Assembly: GCA_949825045.1 (NCBI GenBank)
Contig: OX463815.1
Span: 29,751,356 to 29,815,355 of the forward strand
DNA length: 64,000 nt
Direction of reading: 5' to 3'
Source of the DNA: Argyresthia goedartella
Lineage: Eukaryota; Arthropoda; Insecta; Lepidoptera; Argyresthiidae
In this document: positions 52,780 through 63,699 of the stretch, in pieces
Layout: each line of letters starts with the position of its first letter
Position numbering within the stretch: position 1 is the first letter of the stretch
Position numbers and translations under genes: made by a program
The notes under the pieces: generated by a model
What the model saw: the letters and a program-made list of their open reading frames with translations, nothing else
Told to the model about the DNA's origin: nothing
The model's database searches: none

Positions 52780-55700
52780 GATGTAGGTACCTATCTTTTT
52801 GTCTTTTTAGCAAAATCGAAGTAGCAGATAATAGCCCTTTGTTATTTATCTACTTGTGTATAATAAGATTTGAAATTGCCATCTGAACTATTTTAAAACG
52901 ATGTAAAAATATTTTATCTAAAAATGGATAGGTCAATATTAAAGATTACATAAAATTCAAGAGATTCGAAATTCTAAACTCGAAGTCCCAATTATCTTTA
53001 TTACTTATATATACTTAGCAATCGTCAGTTTTTGCCACTTCTCTACATTGGACCACTGATTTTTAGAGCATGCTGTAACTAAAATAACTCAACACAAACA
53101 CAATAACAAAATAACTCTATTCGACGACTCGAATGGCCGAGTCGGCAGTGACCCTGCCTACGAAGCCAAGGGTCCCGGGTTCGAGTCCCGGTGGGGGCAA
53201 ATATTTGTTTGATGAGAACGAATGTTTGTTTGTACCCTTGTCATTATTGTTTATCTATCTAAGTATAATATATATCTATATAAATATGTGTATCGTTGTC
53301 TAGTACCCAAGATACAGGGAATCCTAGTTTGAGGCTAGATCAATGTGTGTAAAAAGTGTCAAGGTATTACAGAACTCGCTTAGGTTGAGATTCTTTTTAT
53401 TCCTGCATATTATTCATAATAACAAATATGTATATATTGCAATTTTGCGCAACATATTTAAACAAAACCTTTTTTTAAGAGATCTAAAAATCATTCTGTG
53501 GGCGTTCATTTGCCCTTCTCACACAGTGTTCCAACGTAGGCGTAGAGAAAAGGCAAAATAATGACGTGTAGGAACATATTTGTAAATATCTACAGTATTA
53601 AGGAACTTTGAACTCTCGAGATCTCAAACTCTCAATTACGTAATATTTAATTTGCCGGCCATTTTGAAACATTTAGTATTTAAGGCGCTACCAAAAAAAT
53701 GTGCTTTTTTATCGAATCCATTTATTCCTCTAAAGTCATCTACAGATTTGATTTTTGGGTTAACGTTTATTAATAAGCATTTGATTAAGATTCTCACTGA
53801 AGGAAAAAGCGATTGGATGAAAAGACCACTAAATTGTTTGATTTTTTCCTGTTATTCTGAAATCCTAACTAATTTCATTGCGGAATTGCATTCAAAATGT
53901 GGATATAATATATATTCGTAAACTCTCCTTCAAAATATTTTTGTCAAAATAGCGTAGTTTATTTTTAAACAATATTTATGTGGTTTGGCGCTACGTTATT
54001 TTATTTTAAGAGTCGAACGCATTGTTTGCGCTCTCTTTTCTTTCTTATATGGAAGTAATTACTGTCACATTCGTTTACATTCGTATTCCTTTTATATCTA
54101 TTTTTTAGTATCACCTTAAACGTATGACCGTAAATCCGGTTTTTGGTTGTCAAAAATACAAATATTGCCTGACAAAATTACTGAATTACGCGACAAAAAA
54201 TCTGAAAAACAGCAACTTTAAAACCTTAATTCGATTAATTTCAAATACTTATAATTGCGCTGTTCATGGCTGTTTGCTGAATTAGTTTTATATTTGCTCG
54301 TTTTATTATTCACCTTTTGAAACTCAAACGCGAGTTTCCTAAGTCTTGTTTAATTCTTCGCAAATATGTTTACCACGTTGTTGCCTTTTCGCATCGCAAG
54401 TTGAGTAATTTAATATTTTCTTGGCCGTCAAACATAATAACTTTTTTTTTTACTCTATGCTCCTACCTGCCTGTAATTTCATTTCTTTTCAGATTCATTA
54501 GAGCATCTAACTTTTTAAGCACATTACTTTACTTAAGGGTTTCTGTAGAGCACTGTAGGTACAAAGAAATAAGATATTAATTAATTACATAAAGTAACTG
54601 TGGATCCCAATTTAAAATCGTACTTAGGAATGCAAAATAAATGAGACCTTTGTGTCATACAAAATTTGATAACTTAAAAAGCAGTTACTTTACTAGGTGT
54701 TACTTAGCTGACGCCCCGTGATCATACTAAATTCGTGTCACATCAAAACTCGGAAGAATTCCGAAGAAGCGAAGAATAAACACGGGCAATTAGACGCGTA
54801 ACAAGAAAATAAAACACCGCTTAGCGAAGTTACTCTCGCAAATTAGGAAAATCCCAACTTTTTTACGAGTTTAGTGAAACATTCCATGAGAGATTGTCCC
54901 GCTGAGTGTATTGTGCCTGGGATAGCGAGCGATACTTAAGATAAAGTAGTCAAATATTTTTTCAGATTCGATAGCACTATTACACAGTACATCTAGGTTC
55001 ATACATGAAAATAATGCTAGATTAGGTAAGTCAGTATTATTATTACTATTTTTGTGGTGACTTTTTTAAAAAAAATAGGGTGTCAGATGGATAATTATTT
55101 TCGATCTTTTCCACCCCCCCAATCCTATCACTAGCTTACAGTTCTCTTACCATCGGCTGCGCACTAGGATGGTCTTGCTTCATCGGCGCTATGGCGGGCG
55201 CGGGGCTGGGCGCCGCGGGGGCGGCGGCGGGGCTCGGGGGGGCAGGCACGCCGGGGCTGAGGCCGGGGGCGCCGGGGATCACGTGGCCGACCGTGCCGCC
55301 GCCGAGGGGCTTGCGGCCGCGGAAGCTCTGCGGGTTAGGGCAGGGTTAGACAATGGATAAATCATATTATCAAGCGGCCAAGCCATACTTTTTTTAAAGA
55401 ACCTTGGCTTGGATTATCTCAGGAAAATGTTGAAGGAAGGACTTGCTATCGGCGTCTACCGCAGCCATAGACGTAGTAAAGCTTATAGCACTCATAAAGG
55501 TACACTCTCGTTAATTGAAAGAATTCCCATTTTGCTTGGCAAAACTTGGCTTCTTTTAATCAACATTATGCTTCCCATTCTGTCACATTTTTGGCTTGTG
55601 TTGTTGTGACAAAATGTGAACATCAACATTCGTGTACATTCAAAAGCAAATGTTATGTGGTAGCTAACATGTATGCAGGTAAGTAACAACGTTCGATTTC

Positions 55701-58700
55701 GATCAAGATGTTATTCGCAGCAAGAGTTAGGAAGATTGTAAAATTTTATGTGCGAGTAAACGGCTAATAACGAGAGAATAATGTACCAAGCGGGAATCAA
55801 CTTGCGCGAGCTACTGGGCGTTTTTCCATTAGACGGCACGGCAACGGCATTACGGGCCACCAGCCAGTGGCACTCTAGGTGCAAATTGCAATGGCTTATG
55901 CAGCAGTATAGCAAGAGTGGATGATGCCGCCCAGGCAGCGACGGCGGTGGTGGCATGTCGTCCAGAATTGGACAGTAGCGCGTCGTTTAATGGAAAAACG
56001 TCTCCTCTATATAAAAGATCGATTTAAGAACATAATAAATAAGCAGGATAAGTACGCTTACCTCTAAGATTAATATGTTTCCAAAATGTATGATTGTGCG
56101 TTGTGTAAAATATGAGTCAAAGTCAAAGTCAAAGTACTTTATTACTGTAGATATTTACATATACTTAGCAAACGTCAATTTTGCCTCTTCTCTACATTGG
56201 ACCACTGTGGGAGAAGAAGGGCGTAGAAACTCCCACAGATTGATTTTTAGATCTCTTTTAAAAATGGTTGTGCTTAACTATTACAAATATGTTTTTTTTT
56301 AATTATTATGATTAATAAGCAGGAATAAATAATTACAAAATTATTAACAGCAAGGCCTGTGTTGAGCCAGATTAACCCCAGAGTAGGCTGGGGATTTCCA
56401 GTTGCATTCCCAAACATTATAAATAGTTTGAAACTGAGAAGTAGTTCAGTTTTTATCCACCTTAGTTTGCAATGGCAATACATTTGTAACCTAGATTGTT
56501 AACTGCATTATAATACAGCAATTTATCTCAATAAAATGTTTCCTCTGCCAGGATTGTACAGATTGAACGGCAACTGGCCGGCAGATAAATGCGTACATAT
56601 TTTCTGTAGTTGTAAATAATTCAACGTTAATATAACAACAACGTCATAATTTTGGATCAATTTTAGGATTCTTTGTTAGCACACAAATACCATTCGAGCC
56701 CCAGAATAAAAGAACATCGTCTCAAAGTCAAACCGAAAATCATGTTATCTAAGTATGCTTAAGTTAAGCACTGTAAATAATCTCCAGTACTTGGCACCTA
56801 TTTAGATCTCAATTATTTTGTCAGCGAAGCTGGCTCCCGATTTTTTTATATATTTATATTTTGGATGATATCTAACTTACAAACGCCTTGGGCATCCCTG
56901 TTTGGTAGTTTGTTTTAACAGCTTAATGTAATAATGAAATTAATAAATACAAATATAAATACAATATACCCCGAGTCAATTTCATAATAAAATACGATGT
57001 TGAAGTTGATTTCCGTAATTTATACACATGTTCTACATTCGCTATTACCTGTCCCTACATCGTGGTGTATATTTTTCGTAAGTAATTACTAGAATTACTT
57101 AGGAAATTACACAGTCTTACACAGTCTCAGTGTAATGACCAGGCTTTCAATGGACGGTGCTCTAATTTTCTAGACTTTCATAAGGTGACACGTTTGTAAG
57201 GAGAAGGTAGATTTTACCAGCTATAATCGTATTCGTATAATAGGTATATTTTAGTTACTTTCATAGTGTCACGCATGTCCTATGGTATATTGTTGTGGGA
57301 GAAAGCAGCGGATATTCAAACTATTTTTATTTTACACAAAAGAGCAATTCCAGCAATTTATAATTTAAAACGATGACTCCTTAAGAGAGCTTTTTAAAGA
57401 AATTGACATACAATTGAAGCTAGTCAATTTATTTTCGAACATATAATGTATGTACGGAAGAACCTTACAACATTTTCCTAAATTAAAGATAGCTGTAATG
57501 TTAACCTAAGAAATAATCATAGAATAGATACGCCCCGGTTTAGACTCGCGAAGGTTAGCAATTCTTTCGAGGGTCAGTAACTCAGTGCATTCTCTACTAC
57601 AAGATACCTCTGGAGATATTTAAATTGCCATTTGGGCAATTTAAAAAACATGTTCAATATTACTTAAATGACGGGACTGTATGGGGTTAATCCTAACTCA
57701 ACACAGAACTTGATGTTAATAATTTGATATAATTTATTCCTGCTTATTAATTATAATAATTCATATTATAATATTTGTAAACACTTTTTTTAAGAGATCT
57801 AAAAATCTATCTTTGGGAGTTTCTTCAACCTACTTTTCCCACAGTGGTCCAATGTAGAGAAGAGGCAAAAAATGACGTTTGTTAAATATTTATAAATATC
57901 TACAGTAATACAGAAATTTGAACTGTGAATTCCATAGTTATTTGAAAGAAAGGATTTGAACTATATGTTTTGGTATAAATTACCCCGACTTTATTATTAC
58001 CTTAGATACCTTTGTAGGTTTTTTTATCACCAGGTGAGGATAGCTGTTCACAAATAGAAAAGATATCCATAAAATATTCTTAAATATGCTATCCCACAAA
58101 AACTTGTAGGATAACAAAGACATGATTTCTCCTTTCTCGCTTGATTGCATCATTCACAATAGCTTGAGCGATTACGATTCTACTGCTGTATGTAAGTATT
58201 ATATGCTTCACTGTTCACGAAATCCCTTCATGTTATTTGAGAATCATTAGATAATTATTTTTTGAGTTATTATAAGAAGTTGAGTGCTTGTTCGTATTTT
58301 GTACTTGCGCAAAAGTACAAAAGAATAATGCGAAATTCTGTGAGGCCTTCCCAGGATTGAAATGTATTTGCAAAAATTAAAAATTAAAATGGCGCCCATA
58401 CATCTGTGTTTCATGTGAATATTATGCAGATTGCAGGGCCATTATAGCAATCAAAACAAAAATGACGGTTCTCAGACCCAAAGGCCCATATACAGTGTAT
58501 GTGTGTATGTTAGTAGATCTTTCAAGGGTCAGTGCATTCTCTACTACAAGAAGATAGATCTTAAAGTGTCATTTGAGAAATTTAAAGACCATGTACATAC
58601 AAACTAATTTGTCTAAAAATGTATATTAAGATATTCAAGATTACATAAATGACAAGACTGCATGGTATTAATCTAACTCAACGCAGAACCCGCTGTTAAT

Positions 58701-61700
58701 AATTTTGTAATTATGTATACCTGCATATCATTAACAATAATTAATATTGTATTATTTGTTTAAACACCACAAATCTGTAGGACTTCCTTGCCTTTCTTAT
58801 CCCACAGTGGTCCAAGCAGAGACTACTACTAATTATATGTAAATATCTAAAGTAATAAAGCAATTTTGACTTTGGCTCGCGCCACGAGTTATGAGCGGTG
58901 GCCTTGAATGCGCAGTAGTCAATTTTCAATACCTGTACATATGCGCAGAAATTCCCGCCAACGTCGCCCAGCGCTCTTAATTCGTGGCGCGAGGTTATCT
59001 CACGCACATAAACGTATTCCTAGAATACAGACAGAGAGCTAGAGAGCTTAGGTGAGAGAATTTCAGGTGCGCTTTATTTCATTGCACTTAGGGGTCACCA
59101 TCAGTTCGGTCTCGAAGTGTACATGTTGTGCTTGCACCATAGCCAAGGTAAGTAGTTTCCACACTAATAAGTCAAATTTAGCACCACAAGACAAAGCGGT
59201 CTTCCATTAGCTATAAACAAAGGGCCTTTGTGCGACGGGTACGAAAGGCCCGCAACTTCCAGACACACTCCCTTTAGTGGTAAAGGCAAGGGCAGCTTGT
59301 GATCTTCGATTCTTCATCGCCTAAGTTATCAAAAATGTCCGCAGATAATGTAATCAGTAGTACGACGTGAGTGGTGAACGGAAAACATAGAAGGCGCGCT
59401 TCTAGCAAATTGCCATACACAACGGTACCAGATACTGAAAAGGGCGAAAGACTGATGATTGGTACATACCAGCCCTGAATGGTCGATCCATAGGTACTCG
59501 ATCGTCGATCGACCCTATCTGGGGTTTACCACATGCCGATTCAGATTAGGAACCTAATTTGATCCGCAAAATTACCGTGACCGTCTTAAAACAAGTCTTG
59601 GTATTAGGTAAATAATTTTACATTATGACGAATTGGAATGGGAATGGTTGCCATGGTGATGTTTTTGTTGTGAACCTAATTTGAATCGGAAAAAGTTTGT
59701 GGTAACACCCCTGGTACAGTTTTCGTGGGTTTCAACGCTTACTTCTATGTTTTTTCATTCACTGGCATAGCGACATGCACCATTTCAAGTATCTACCTAT
59801 ACCTTTTTCCAGTAGCATTAGTAGAAGAAACAGTAGGATTAATCTCTCACTAACGTCACGATCACGAGAGTGTACTGTTTATTTGCCCAAGTTATACAAA
59901 GCGTAAATTTCCGTCACAATGAGTCGTTGTAAATAATACTTTACGGCATATAAGATTTACGGTTCAAATCCTGTGTTAGTATAGGCAAGGTCGTGGCCCG
60001 TTTGATCTTTCTGGCACTTGTCCAAGATTTTGATGAAGTGTTTTCGTATTTCGGTTTGCGGTCCGCCCACTAATTATTGGTTTTAGTGACAGCAAGAAGC
60101 CAAGAACGTTGTTACCTACGCAAAACGCTGGAAAATCGTGCAGTGTTCCTCTGCCGCCACGAATGGGAAAATTATTAGACCCAGTGCCGGACCCCAACCG
60201 GCAACTCAGTTTGACTGACACTTACAGGCCTGGCCTGTCTCACTCAGGAAATTTCACCCAGTTTCACATTTAAGCGGCGCATTATTCGACCAGCCGTTTG
60301 TGCATTCGGCTTTAAGTTATGCAGGTAGTAAACTATACTTTAAAAACTAAGTTTGAGTCAATAATAAATAGGTATTCCCGTAAATACTACTTTCTCTTCA
60401 CTCTACTGATTTCAGGTCATCTGTTCTCATTATTTCAGGTAAACCGTTTTATCAGTAATGGCGTGTTAAAACATCACATTGATCATGTAGATAGGGATAC
60501 ACCTAATTAGATAAGGCTTATCTTATACCGAGCTAATACTCGTATCGTAAAATGTCATCGCTTTAGCTGCTTACAAACAAGGTCCCACCCAAGTCAGAGG
60601 GAATTAACATTTTAGTTATTTTAAGCAGAAACCGACTGCACGTATTTTACTGCTCGTGGCTGTAGGATTGTTGTGTTTCTGCAGTTCTTGCTACATACGT
60701 AAATGTTATTAAAGTACACAAAGAAAAAACCTCATTATAAACATTTGTGTACAAGGACATACATTGTTTCTGGCCCCACAAGAACCGAAACCAGGAACAG
60801 TGACGTCACACCAAGCCAAGAGCTGGGGATTATTTATTATCTTCCTCCAAAGCCGAGATTCGATCTCGAGACCTCTCACCATATTATAGTTCGTATTATC
60901 TTATGACTAAGATTCTTTAAATGTTGCTACAATTTGGCCATAAAGTAATAAATTCCACGTAAAAAGTACAGCACAGTATTGCCTCGCGAAATGTATGTTA
61001 ATAAATTCTGCATAGAAAATAGCAATATTTTATGCAAATGGCTTTTGCGGCTATAAACTGGGCTCATTACTTAAATATTATTCGGCAATTTGAAACAAAT
61101 ATTTGAGAGATTCGCTTTTTTCCTTTTTTATACAACGTTTTCCTGTTGTTGTCTTTTTTATACCCAAAATTCATGCTCGAATAATAAACGGCGAAAATAT
61201 GAACAAAAGCGTTGTAATTTTGTGGCGACACTAACGACTTCGAGAATGAATGATTTTGTTACGTGAATGTAAAACGGTACATTTTGTGGGAAAAATGTTG
61301 CCAGCGCCATGAATGAACATTTTTATGCAATTTTAGTTCAAAGTTTTCTAGTTCTCGGTAAATTTTATCATTTTAGTACAAATGATATCGACCTGCTTGG
61401 ACCAGGATTGGAGAAAAATTACGTATAATTCTAAAATCATTGATTTTTTGTACAAAAATTACGTTATTTGTTCGATTTTTTGTTTGGGCTTGTAAATTTC
61501 ACATAAAATAGGGTGTGTTATAATCACTTAAAAAGAACCGCGTTATTATTTGACAGTGGTTGGGGAATTTTCTTCGCTTTTTTTAGTACTTTTACTTCGG
61601 CTTGGAGTAGTTCGGCAGAAAAGCCAGTTTTGATCAATAAAATAGTTAAAATGCCTAGTGGAAGACGGAAGAATGCCATCTGTCTACATCTCATCTACAT

Positions 61701-63699
61701 TCATCAAAATCAGTAATATAAAGTGGGGAAATTTTGAAAAAGCTTTGGAGTGGTGTTTTGTGGCATTTCCAAAAAAATAATTTTGATGAAGATACGCAAA
61801 ACAAAATGTAAGTACCAAATTTTGAGACAGTTATTTGATTCAAAGATTCAAAGCTTTATATGTTGAGGCCATCGCGTCGACAGCGTCACTGTAACTTTCC
61901 CACCTTTGGATTTGTATAGGTACAATCGAACCAACTGAATCATGACCCACTTGCCTGATAATTCGTTTGAAACTTTCAAACTTGTAAGATCTATCGTAAT
62001 GTCAGTGTCTAATCAAATGATAACAAGTTCGTTACCAAGGAAATAAACCTTCAAGCGAATTTCGACCTACTTGCATTTAAGGGGTTTAGCAAAATAAGCT
62101 TATGGTGGGTCATGATTCAGATGGTACGATAGTACATTCTAAAATTAGGAACAGATTAGGAACGGAAAAAGCTGGAACGTTGGTGTTTTAATTTAGGTAA
62201 TATTCTAACACAAAGTGATTTTTCAGATAGATTAGGTATCCGTTATCTAAAATTAAGAATTTATAATTTGTATTACTAATAGGAAAGAAATAAAACAATT
62301 TGATTTAACCATTCAAGAGTGTTCGTACGGCCTACCTATGAAAGCCCGATATAGGTTTTGAATTTTTATTACCATGGCATAAGGATCAATCAATGATTGT
62401 TGTTGAATAAAAATAATCAAGCCTATTTGCCAAATCTGTATTTAATATCTAAGCGAAATACAGATCCAACAATTCGTACAGCTTTTCTTAATGCTTAAAT
62501 GTTGCTCGGGTAGTTTAAGAGGCTGAATAGATAAAATATTAATTAAAGCAGACTATAAAGCGCCACGCCTATTCTTTGATTTAATCGGGAAATGCCAACT
62601 ATCGCGTTTGGTTAGTTTTCTGATAATGTTCATACAATTAGTATCACATTGCCAACTTTTAAGGACTCCCATACAACAGATCGCTCTTCACATACTATCT
62701 CATTCAGTCGCACGTAGACAACTTTTCATGAAATAGGCCATTATACTTGTGATTAGATTGCAAATAAAAACTAAAATAACAACCAAAATGCTTTAAATAG
62801 ATAATAATTTTTATTCTCATTGAACTTTTATCAAAATCAAAATCGCAGCTGGCAATATAATATTAACAATGCGAATGTTGATCAAATTTGGCTAAGTGCG
62901 TCATGACGACATAGCCCAAATTTAAAAAGTTGGCAAAGCGCGATCTGTTTTATAGAGATTTCATATTGTCGGCACGATGCTGCCTACTACATGAAAAGTT
63001 AAGAAAACTACCTAAGCGCGCTGTTGACAACCCGAATGGCCGAGTCGGCAGTGACCATGCCTACGAATCCAAGGGTCCAAGGTTCGAGTCCCAGTGGGGA
63101 CAAATATTTGTTTGATGAGAACGGATGTTTGTACCCTAGTCATGGTTGTTTATCTATCTAAGTATAATATTTATCTATATAAGTATGTGTACCATTGTCT
63201 AGTACCCAAGATACAGTGAATCCTAGTTTGGGGCTAGATCAATGTGTGTAAATTGTCCAAGATATTATTATTATTATTTGTTGGCATTCCGCGATCAAAA
63301 CTAATATGTTACGGCCTTGTGGCCTTGAATGCACAGTAGTCAATTTTCGATACCTGTACATATATGCGCAGTAATTCCCGCCAACGTCGCCCAGCGCTCT
63401 TAATTCGTGGCGCGAGGTATAACTATTATCTAATCTGCGGCAGGGCACAGTGCCGCCCACGGTTAGCCAGTTATTCAAGACTCCATTTTTGCGTAACAGC
63501 GGTTACCCATGGCCACAGCTATGGAGACAAAATAAGTTAAAGTAGGTGGGTACTTGTAGGAACCATTTCCATCGACACGTGTGATCTGGTAAGGCATGTG
63601 AGGAGCCGCGTTGGTCTTCGGTATCCAGTTATTTGTGTTATTCGCGGGAGTCTTTAGAACTTGGGGGTTCATTTGATATGAGCAATTCGTATTGTGGAA
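42932..63699 (-). CDS. Tet: TET methylcytosine dioxygenase, 3' part of gene (5' end outside window)
   Basis: Exons in transcript order: 63554-63699 (probable), 55151-55327, 50983-51052, 48414-50888, 47891-48024, 47434-47662, 46254-46532, 45664-45892, 42932-45161. The last eight agree in phase and give 1940 residues plus TGA. TET enzymes oxidise 5-methylcytosine in nuclear DNA using iron and 2-oxoglutarate. Visible hallmarks are YYTHLG and [17 protein letters not shown], then [20 protein letters not shown] (Cys-rich domain). The iron site HRD follows at about res 1134-1136, and the distal ligand His at about 1809 in KHEMHSTT. An Arg at about 1824 in NPTRISL fits 2-oxoglutarate binding. About 560 low-complexity residues split the catalytic beta-helix, as in other TETs. 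No CXXC finger is seen here; it may lie upstream or be absent. Confidence 0.96.
45664..45892 (-). CDS. Tet: Tet exon: iron-binding HxD
   Basis: It encodes [20 protein letters not shown], holding the first two iron ligands (His and Asp of HRD; the Asp codon is at 45849-45851), then [10 protein letters not shown]. Acceptor CTCTCTACAG, donor GTGAGT, phase 2 out. Confidence 0.97.
46254..46532 (-). CDS. Tet: Tet exon: end of Cys-rich domain and start of catalytic fold
   Basis: It encodes [28 protein letters not shown] and, at the end, [11 protein letters not shown], all invariant-looking TET blocks. Acceptor CCCTTCCAG, donor GTAAGT, phase 1 out. Confidence 0.97.
46941..47180 (+). mobile_element. 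tRNA-derived SINE, copy A
   Basis: Box A TGGCCGAGTCGG and box B with a complete T-arm (CCGGGTTCGAGTCCCGG) form a tRNA-like head of about 78 bp. A shared body follows (TTTATCTATCTAAATATAA; GTCTAGTACCCAAGATACAG; GGGGCTAGATCAATGTGTG) and a short ATT tail. It lies in a Tet intron, antisense to the gene. Confidence 0.88.
47434..47662 (-). CDS. Tet: Tet exon: Cys-rich domain, part 2
   Basis: It encodes [26 protein letters not shown] and [14 protein letters not shown], supplying zinc-binding Cys/His residues. Acceptor TTACTTACAG, donor GTACGT, phase 1 out. Confidence 0.96.
47891..48024 (-). CDS. Tet: Tet exon: Cys-rich domain, part 1
   Basis: It encodes [20 protein letters not shown] and [17 protein letters not shown], matching vertebrate TETs closely. 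Acceptor TAGGGGCAG, donor GTGAGT, phase 0 out. Confidence 0.96.
48414..50888 (-). CDS. Tet: Tet large exon: Gln-rich region and start of Cys-rich domain
   Basis: 2475 nt, open throughout. It begins after an attccagCAG acceptor and ends in THLG split by GTAAGT (phase 1). The first third is disordered and holds long Gln runs coded by mixed CAA/CAG around 50000-50260. The C-terminal end carries ACCRQG and [20 protein letters not shown], the first cysteines of the TET Cys-rich domain. The tandem AGs at the acceptor (CAGCAG) allow an optional single residue. Confidence 0.93.
50983..51052 (-). CDS. Tet: Tet small exon (23 codons)
   Basis: Acceptor CTATTGTTACAG, coding for [20 protein letters not shown], donor GTAAAT, phase 1 out. 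It fits exactly between its neighbours. Confidence 0.8.
51741..51982. mobile_element. Palindromic element Q, copy 2, with a reverse transcriptase fragment inside
   Basis: TACCGTAAAAGGGGGGCTAA at the left and TTAGCCCCCTTTTACCGGTA at the right are its arms. About 105 bp in the middle (51815-51920) encodes [20 protein letters not shown] followed by [11 protein letters not shown]. That is the conserved reverse transcriptase block of a LINE unlike the others in this window. Confidence 0.8.
52534..52779 (+). mobile_element. tRNA-derived SINE, copy C (head truncated)
   Basis: The head starts within the tRNA-like part (GACCCTGCCAACAAAGCCAAG); T-arm and body are complete and the tail has about ten ATT triplets. 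Confidence 0.85.
52990..53110 (-). mobile_element. LINE-A 3' end, copy iii (partial)
   Basis: TTTATTACTTATATATACTTAG and CTTCTCTACATTGGACCACTG match the other inverted copies; an internal deletion follows. Confidence 0.65.
53123..53370 (+). mobile_element. tRNA-derived SINE, copy B
   Basis: Full head (GACGACTCGAATGGCCGAG) and body, with a four-base duplication (TGTT) in the body. It is sandwiched between two LINE-A 3' pieces. Confidence 0.88.
53371..53612 (+). mobile_element. LINE-A 3' end, copy iv
   Basis: AGAGATCTAAAAATCATTCT, a diverged CCCACAGTGGTCC block and AAATATCTACAGTATTAAGG are recognisable; the tail is GAACTTTGAACTC. It starts where SINE copy B stops. Confidence 0.7.
53680..54119. 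mobile_element. TTAA-bounded MITE (piggyBac type), copy 2
   Basis: TTAAGGCGCTACCAAAAAAA at the left and TTTTTTAGTATCACCTTAA at the right, with TTAA at both ends; 440 bp. The interior aligns with copies 1 and 3. A 63-codon frame inside (53731-53921) is not a recognised protein. Confidence 0.83.
54120..55150. other. Tet intron, no feature recognised
   Basis: AT-rich; a small 87-codon frame at 54317 has no known motif. Confidence 0.45.
55151..55327 (-). CDS. Tet: Tet exon, Pro/Ala/Gly-rich
   Basis: Acceptor CCCTAACCCGCAG and donor GTAAGA frame 59 codons: [20 protein letters not shown], then a Pro/Ala-rich tail ending [11 protein letters not shown]. Only the phase 0 frame is open across the exon; the other two hit stops. 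It is strongly GC-rich against AT-rich introns. A second AG two bases further in (GCAGAG) would give a phase compatible with the upstream exon. Confidence 0.75.
56111..56385 (-). mobile_element. LINE-A 3' end, copy v
   Basis: Three CAAAGT hexamers (the tail complement) are followed by TTTATTACTGTAGATATTTA, CTCTACATTGGACCACTGTG and AGATTAACCCCAGAG. Confidence 0.82.
57230..57925 (+). mobile_element. LINE-A, copy vi, with C-terminal coding remnant
   Basis: The longest copy. Before the shared 3' end, mixed frames read [20 protein letters not shown] and [13 protein letters not shown], the C-terminal region of a Jockey-like reverse transcriptase. This identifies LINE-A as a non-LTR element. Confidence 0.82.
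58505..58875 (+). mobile_element. LINE-A, copy vii
   Basis: It begins in the C-terminal coding remnant (TTCAAGGGTCAGTGCATTC) and runs through CCCACAGTGGTCCAAGC to a TTTTGACTTTGG tail, which touches the next element. Confidence 0.8.
58876..58993. mobile_element. 118-bp MITE with GCGCCACGA TIRs, copy 1
   Basis: CTCGCGCCACGAGTTATGAG and CTCTTAATTCGTGGCGCGAG are inverted repeats of about 22 bp with two mismatches. The inside is shared with copy 2. Confidence 0.82.
59000..63025. other. Long Tet intron, mostly unrecognised
   Basis: Four kilobases with only a weak SINE-like fragment at 60.8 kb. A missing Tet exon could hide here, because phases of the flanking exons disagree, but none was found by eye. 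Confidence 0.4.
60765..60890 (-). mobile_element. SINE-like fragment
   Basis: GAGATTCGATCTCGAGACCTC is close to the complement of a Pol III box B region; CTTCCTCCAAAGCC precedes it. No second box was found. Confidence 0.3.
63026..63280 (+). mobile_element. tRNA-derived SINE, copy D
   Basis: Full head and body. The T-arm is mutated (AAGGTTCGAGTCCCAG) and an ATT tail ends it. Confidence 0.85.
63311..63416. mobile_element. GCGCCACGA MITE, copy 2 (left TIR lost)
   Basis: GTGGCCTTGAATGCACAGTA through to TTCGTGGCGCGAG matches copy 1 at about 95 percent by eye; the left arm is replaced by unrelated DNA. Confidence 0.8.
63554..63699 (-). CDS. Tet: Probable upstream Tet exon
   Basis: On the - strand a good acceptor (TTGTAATTTCAG) opens 48 codons reading [13 protein letters not shown] and later [20 protein letters not shown], ending at a GTACCC donor in phase 2. 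The composition (Asn, Pro, Gln) fits the disordered N-terminal half of Tet. Phase 2 does not fit the phase 0 start of the next recognised exon, so either another exon lies between or a different splice site is used. Assignment rests on strand, position and composition. Confidence 0.5.

Noticed and set aside
53652..53921. 89-codon frame
   Set aside because: Lies inside the TTAA-bounded MITE and is not kept open in the other two copies.
59976..60221. 81-codon - strand frame in the long Tet intron, considered as the missing Tet exon
   Set aside because: No TET-like composition, no matching splice phases and no similarity that I recognise.
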